Origin: Numida meleagris
Lineage: Eukaryota; Chordata; Aves; Galliformes; Numididae
DNA length: 64,000 nucleotides
Assembly (NCBI RefSeq): GCF_002078875.1
Contig: NC_034411.1
Span: forward strand, 6,576,917 to 6,640,916
Direction: 5' to 3'
In this document: positions 58,230-64,000 of the stretch, one piece after another
How the letters are laid out: each line of letters starts with the position of its first letter
How positions within the stretch are numbered: position 1 is the stretch's first letter
The notes under the pieces: generated by a model
Seen by the model: the letters and a program-made list of their open reading frames with translations, nothing else
Database searches by the model: none
Told to the model about the DNA's origin: nothing
Program-made: the position numbers and the translations under genes

Positions 58230-58620
58230 TGCGTCCTCTTCCTAGGAACTGGATGAAGTGCATTAGAACATTTTGCTGTTTGGCTTTCAGGGCCGGTGAA
58301 TTCTTGGCTGGCGTGTGATATTTCTCATACACTCATGTTTTGAGGTTATGCTGTTTGTTTGTTTTTTAATTGTACCCGCTTCTTAAGTGATTGCTTCTTT
58401 GAACTTGGGAAATATTTCACTTTATTTACCGTGACCTACAGTAAATTAACCTGTATCAGCACAGAGGTAAAAGACATTGAAAATATATTTATATTTTAAA
58501 TTGAAGTTCAAGGTAACATTTAAATGAATAATTATTTACTATTTTGTTAAATGCTGACATATATGACAGCAATCATATATTAGTACAAATGCTTTTCTGT
58601 TTTGAATGGCTCATTAGTTG
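58230..58620. promoter_or_regulatory. candidate conserved non-coding block
   Basis: Words include 'tttatttaccgtgacctaca', 'cagtaaattaacctgtatca', 'aaatgaataattatttacta' and 'atgacagcaatcatatatta' (TGACAG). Repeat-free and non-coding, similar in flavour to the block at 24.6 kb. Confidence 0.38.
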
Positions 58621-58840
58621 CTTTGTAGGGCTGTACTGGTTTTTTAAGATTCAGATTCAAAATCTCTCCTGATTTCTGCTCTTTGGGTTTTGGCAGTGGG
58701 CCAGCTGCAGATATGCATAATATTTCACTGTTAGACCTTGCAAACAGAATATCCTGCTGTGCTAAAGAAAACATTGTGTTTCTTACCACATGAAAATAAT
58801 CCATCACTTTTCAATCAGCACACATGCATAGGCTGGCGCG

Positions 58841-58862
58841 CACACAGACACACACACACACA
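58841..58862. repeat. AC dinucleotide microsatellite
   Basis: cacacagacacacacacaca type run preceded by gcgcg. Confidence 0.95.
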
Positions 58863-61800
58863 ACCCTCTACCTGTTTTTTCCATCAGACTCCAGAAAAAA
58901 ATTAATGGCTATGTTGTGAAGGTTGGACTCTTTGTACATGATCCATTAAAGTACAAACTAATCAAAATATATCTAGCATCTGATTTGCAAAGCAATGTGG
59001 AGCCAGAGGCAAGCTGCAGAAATAGACCATCTGAAGACCTCTCTGACCTTGTTCAAGTAGCAGTATCTTTTTGTTTGTTTTAAATATTGTTTGGAAAGGG
59101 AAAGCACAAGTACAAGACAACCTAGAGCAACCTTTGCACAGCTCACGTCTGTGTTATGTATAAAAAGGCAAAGCAAGAGTACATATTGTACAACGTGCAA
59201 AGTACAGGTTGCCTTGTTTAATGCATGCAGCTGATCAGTAGCAAAGATTTCCTCCTTGGAAACAGATACAGTGCACAGGAGGAAGCTCTTTTGTGGTGGA
59301 GCACAGAGAATCCATGGGTGCATGTGTGCAGACTGTGGGAAGAATAAAGTAAATTCTCTATTTTTATTTATGCTCTGTCAGATATCTTTTGTATACAGAC
59401 AGTCAGCATATTACAAACCCATATACAAGCAGTATGAAATTTTTACTTTCCAGTGCTGGAGCGGGGGTCAATGAAACTACATTTCTTTGGGGTAGTATGC
59501 ATACTTGCATGAATGTATTGCAGTCTTTCTATTCAAAGAGGACTGTTTTTTTTTAAATAATGAGATACGTAAAATCATGTTTTAGCTACATATTTAGGCA
59601 TCGAACTTTTACTTTAAAATGAATTTAGAACTGCAAGACGAAGTAACAGTCCAGATTTTTTCTCCTTAAACATTGCTCTTTTAGAATGTAGCCACCATAA
59701 GACACCTCTAAATAGAATTGAAGGGAACAGCTAGGGAGTACTTTGCATCATTTGCCATGACTAAATTAAGAGCTTGAAGTTGGGTGGGAGGAATCATAGC
59801 GTAGGATCAAGATTATCTTGTTGAAGTTGCCTTTCTTCCCTCTGCAGTCCTCAGCATTTTGCTGAATGGGAGCGGATGAGGGAATGTAAGACACGGCATG
59901 TGAAGTCTTTATTTATGCCTATTAGAAATACTTCAACCAAAGGCAAATGGACCATTCAGGTAGGCCATGGGGTCTTGGGAGGATTTTTTTCCTCCTTCTT
60001 TGCAAGATCTCAATATTTTTAGCTGCGTGTGCCATAGACCTAAATTCAAGGCAATAGAGCGTGACTGCTGAAAGACCAGGTCTAGGAGCATGCGATGGGC
60101 AAGGTTAAGCTGCAGTCCTGGGAATGGGCAAGTTGTGAGGGCTGGATGAACCTGGCTGTTAATTTCCAAACATTCTTCACCGCTGCCCTTTGAAGCATTT
60201 ATAGTCATGCATTTTTTAGGCCATTGAATTTTGAACTTCTGGTCACCCCTTTCTTCCAGTTGTGAAAACAAGAGCTCGTCAGTGGAAAAAGGAGTTCTCA
60301 ACAGAACTGTCAGACTGCAGTTCGTGACATGAGTCAAAAATCAGAGCTCAGCTCCATTGCCACGATAATATTTGATCAAGATGACTTAGCAGGCTGTTGT
60401 TTCAGCGGTTTTGTTGCCACCCACTTGTGTTTTACTTTGGCAATTATTTTTTATGCTTTATCTAGGGTTTTGAGATTGCAAATAGATGCAGCACATTCTG
60501 GTATCTAAGAAAAGTGTGAGAACAGTTGGCCAGCTTTTTTAAGATTGCTTTGTAAAATAAATGACTTTCCTTTGGAGTCTCACATCTTTCAGCTTCCTTT
60601 CCACTTTTCGTTTTAAATATGGAGCTGTGAGAAAGACTACGAAGGAAAGGGTAAATAATGAGAAAAGGCGAGTCTGGTGTTTGGAGCGAGTGATGATCTG
60701 GTTTCAGCTGTGCTATCTCACCTCTCACCTTGGGAAGGCTGCTACCCTCCGTAGTGATTGGATTACTGATATGTGAGGTAGCTAGAATAGGTTTGGATAT
60801 ACTAATTTTGGTTGAAATAAGCAGAAAATATTTATTTGCAGGAAAGAGAGGCAATTTTGTCAAATATTTTCGCTGTGGAGTGACAAATATCTTTTCACTA
60901 AAACAGCAAAACAGCGCGTCTGGCTTTTCAGGGGCCCTTCCAAATCCAAGTGGAGTCAAGTGGAGCTGTTTCTACTCCCAGAAATTGAGGAATACCTCCT
61001 CATCCCGGTCATAGAAGGGCACAGCCTGTAGCAGAGGAACTGCCAGGAAAATTTCATCTAGGGAACTGCTTTTGCACGTGGAGGTATTTTCAGTCATCTT
61101 CCAGAGTGGTTTGCCTACTTCACCTCAGAAAATTTCTGACGGTACAAATTTTTATCCTGTTAACTCAAAAGGCTCAATAAAGAAAAATGTAAGAGAGGAT
61201 AATGCGTCCCACAAGTAAAACACTGGTCAGCCACCTTGCTTGTGTTAATTCCATGTACTACCAGGTGGAAATCACATCAAAATTGCTTTTCTGTTATCCC
61301 CTGGTGCTGTGAGAAAAGCTGGCTTAGTCCTTAGAGATAAACCCAAACCTTTCATTGGCTCATCGCTGCATCAGCTAGCTCAGCTACCAGGAGTTCCCAG
61401 AGAGGAGCTCTCCACATCTGCTCCTTGTCCAGAAGACCTGCTGCATGGCAGTGGGAGGGAAGAGAGTGAGAAGAGCGCAAGGGATCTCATGTTATTTTCT
61501 CTAGGGAGGGATGGAAGAAAGGATGCTGGCAGAAGGAGACAGGAAGTCAGTGGGGACAACTGGTAAGGAAGAAGATGCTGAGAAAGCATAACGAGGTGAA
61601 GAAAATAGTGGTGGAGCCTGGTGGTACCACCATGAACCACCAAGAAACCGATAATGCAAAAAATGAAATACCAGCAGTTCTCAAAGTGACGAGCAGAGAA
61701 ATGAGCCAAACATGACCAATGTTAAAGCAAAGTTCAGGGTGTCAAAGCACTACCAACATCAGGAGAAAAAAAACACAAGTGCAATCAGCTAGTTGCTCCA

Positions 61801-63039
61801 AACACATGGAAGAGACAGCTGACATCTTCTGGAGGACGCATCCACCAGCGCAGTGTTAGACTTTTTTCTTCATCTTCTTTAACCGCAGCAATTTTGTGCA
61901 GGTGGTTTCTATGTCTCTTGCATGAATATTAAGAAGAGGATAGCAACAATAACGTGCAGCTGTTGTTAGTTTGTTTTCAGAAGTTGCGTGGACAACCCAG
62001 AAACTGCTCAGGAAGGTGCTGGCTTCAGCCAGAGGTGCCTGTGGAGCTCATTGCCTGGCAGGAGGCTGCTGTCCAAATAACAAGAGAGAGAGTGTTTGAA
62101 TGATTTACTTTAAAGTTAGGTTTTGATTCTTGTTACCTGTGTTAAAGGATGCCCGAGTTGGAGAACAAGCTCCTATAAAAACGTTTTAAAGTATCTTCAT
62201 ATTCAGTACATAGAAAATTACTAGCAGAACACTGTACTCCTCTGAAATGAGAAGTGATGTAACAGGTGACTAAAAGACTGGATGTGTCTTTTCATGATGT
62301 AATTCACCTGAATTCAGGCAGATATTCCTAAGTGCCATCGTGGCAGAATATGTCCTGCCTCCTGTCCCTTCCAGTGCCTTGCACAGTGCTTTGTCTAGTT
62401 GTAAATGAACCAAAGAGAGCACCATCATCTTTCTTGCTAGTAAATTTCTCATTCCAATCTATTTCACCAGTAGGATGCTTCTTCACACACTACTTAGCCC
62501 TGTTTAATTTCATCCCATTACTACTGTTTGCATTTTAGTTTAGCTTAGCAGTCCTCCGTTCACATTTTTTTTCCTCCATCCATCTTCATTTCTCACTTTG
62601 ACATCAGCCTTTGTTTCTGGAGGAACCAAACAAAGCTATGTGGGATACATGTGAAATTCAGGGCTTGAACTTTCCCCCATCCCACAGCTGAAAGGAAAGC
62701 ACCTTGCTTGTCAGGTTGAAAAAACGTTTGAATATTATAGAGCTTTTCCCAGAAAAACACCGTACAGACTCATTTCCTATTGTGTAAAGGAGGTCCAAGT
62801 CTTCCCTGTTTCCACTTCTCCTATGACTGCAATACCAGAGGTGGTATTTTCTATGTGTCACGTGCATTTTAGCCATATATTTCCCCTTCCGTGTGAGATT
62901 TTTTTAAAGTTACCTTGTCCCCTTCAACTTCCCCAGTCTTCTCATGTAGAATTTGGTACAAGTTTACACTGATGCTGACACTTTAAAGTTTTCATTCATC
63001 TGTGAATTTTAGCACTTTGGAATTTGTGTCTGGAAGGTG
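58863..63039. other. unique non-coding DNA, no gene seen
   Basis: Contains the longest frame of the window (165 residues, minus strand, 60462-60959), which starts at TTG rather than ATG, is Ser/Lys/Pro-rich and has no domain. Plus and minus frames at 61309-61709 overlap. No repeats or RNA genes recognised. Confidence 0.5.
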
Positions 63040-64000
63040 ATTAAAACCTCGCTGGCTTACCACAAAGGCTAATGCATTATTTTACTGATTTAACTGAAAT
63101 AATGGAGACTATGAATGTGAACTTTACTTAGGTGTAGCAGGTTGGCACAAGGCTTAACATTCACCCGCAGCGCTGATGCACGTACTCTGATTTACTGCGA
63201 ATCACTTCTCTTTTATACTGGGAGTACATATGCGATCAGATCCATAACATTATGATGGCTGTAATTGTTCTGCTTAGTTGCTTTGTAACAGACGGTTGAA
63301 TCAAATCATTTTCGAAACAGCGTACCAAAAAATCACGTGCGCTTCTCTTTTTGTCTCCCCGCCACCGTGCATTTTCTGCTGGTTAGAGCAAACCCAGTGT
63401 GCTCAATTTGGCCCATTATTGTGCCATTGACATTGATGTTTTCTTTAGTGAACTACATTTGTGTTTGAGGCCTCCCTTCCTTCTGAAATGTTTTCTTAAA
63501 GTCTTGCCTGCGTTAGGCCTTCTCCTTTCCCTTTCTATAAAGCATTTCATGATGTGCTGATCCAATAGGAAATTCACTTGTAAAGTCTGGCAGGAGCTGC
63601 CACTAACTTAGGGCTTTTGGGGGAAGCAGTGCAAACTTTATTGTCAGAGCTATCACATCCCCTTTCGATTCACCTGCTGTTTTTTTATGACTTAGAAATC
63701 ACAGTGCCTTGTTTATGATGGCGGTTTATTATAGGGTAAGAATATACCAAAAAGATTTTTTCAATTGCTGAAATAAAATACTAAAGATTCTGCCTGGGAT
63801 ACGTCTTAGGAGAAACGGGAGAACATAATTCCCCTTGTGGAAGCAATGCTATTAGTTTAATAAATAAAGGCAGTGCAATTAGATTAATAAATTAGGAGAG
63901 ACTCTATTTGTCAATGGTTGATTACAGCCAGCTTTTTGTTAGAGTATTATTTGGTCAGGAAGGGCAGGTGTTTCTGTGACAGGAATTGCTGATATTCTTG
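63040..64000. promoter_or_regulatory. probable conserved enhancer region, runs off the right edge
   Basis: About 12 CpGs persist in 63163-63370 in AT-moderate DNA ('cacccgcagcgctgatgcac', 'ttactgcgaatcacttctc', 'ttttcgaaacagcgtaccaa', 'aaatcacgtgcgcttc'). Site-dense text follows to the end: 'ttgtgccattgacattgatg', 'gatccaataggaaattcact', 'tagtttaataaataaaggca', 'caattagattaataaattag' and 'gtcaatggttgattacagcc'. No frame, repeat or splice-framed segment is seen. Second strongest candidate after the 28-kb core. Confidence 0.55.

Noticed and set aside
60462..60959. Longest open frame, 165 residues on the minus strand
   Set aside because: Starts at TTG, has low-complexity Ser/Lys/Pro content, no domain and no splice context. 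The expected maximum for random frames in 64 kb of this composition is in this range.
1..64000. tRNA, rRNA, snRNA, CRISPR, bacterial operon or phage features
   Set aside because: I looked for promoter boxes of tRNA genes, snRNA starts and regularly spaced repeats and saw none. The repeat content identifies avian nuclear DNA.

Overview
The window is nuclear DNA from a bird, most likely a galliform such as chicken, turkey or quail. The evidence is the repeat content. Several truncated CR1 LINEs carry the typical avian 3' end (a 'ggttggactngatgatct...cccttccaaccc...ttctatgattct' type tail). There are also two internally deleted mariner elements of the Galluhop type ('gctgctccaaaaataatgcctcctattt' type termini). 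I recognise no complete protein-coding gene, rRNA, tRNA, CRISPR array or prokaryotic feature. The open frames are short, often lack ATG starts and are crossed by splice-like signals. I treat this as non-coding vertebrate DNA, either intergenic (gene desert) or the inside of a very large intron. The flanking or host gene cannot be named from the sequence.

Layout. 1-5 kb: unique DNA holding a decayed hAT (Charlie-like) transposon (1189-2478), split by a nested Galluhop mariner, with a readable hAT transposase C-terminal remnant on the minus strand. 5-17 kb: mostly unique DNA with two small CR1 tails, CpG-retaining or AT-rich blocks that look like conserved non-coding elements (5160-5480, 11440-11720, 14220-14450) and two splice-bounded exon candidates (5930-6027, 13071-13206). 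16.7-24.6 kb: a CR1 tail, a probable enhancer block (17215-17640) and ancient amniote repeats (18590-19130, and a palindromic MITE at 22610-22700). 24.6-29 kb: the most striking region, a run of probable conserved elements. Its core at about 28080-28760 keeps many CpGs outside a CpG island and carries four TGACAG (MEIS/TGIF type) sites. 29-42 kb: older CR1 pieces, including a reverse-transcriptase-region remnant (40700-41365), a homeodomain-site cluster at 34.2 kb and an unexplained block open on both strands at 33.3-33.8 kb. 42-54 kb: further probable conserved blocks (45830-46270, 49910-50150, 51130-52010), the second Galluhop copy and the longest young CR1 tail. 54.4-55.1 kb: an orphan CpG island with promoter-like features. 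56.6-64 kb: more probable conserved blocks, the last running off the right edge.

Reading as a whole: a regulatory landscape with about a dozen candidate enhancer blocks, one CpG-island promoter and a few possible non-coding exons. It has the architecture expected around a developmental transcription-factor gene. Conservation could not be measured here. All 'conserved element' calls are inferred from composition and motif content and need an alignment to confirm.
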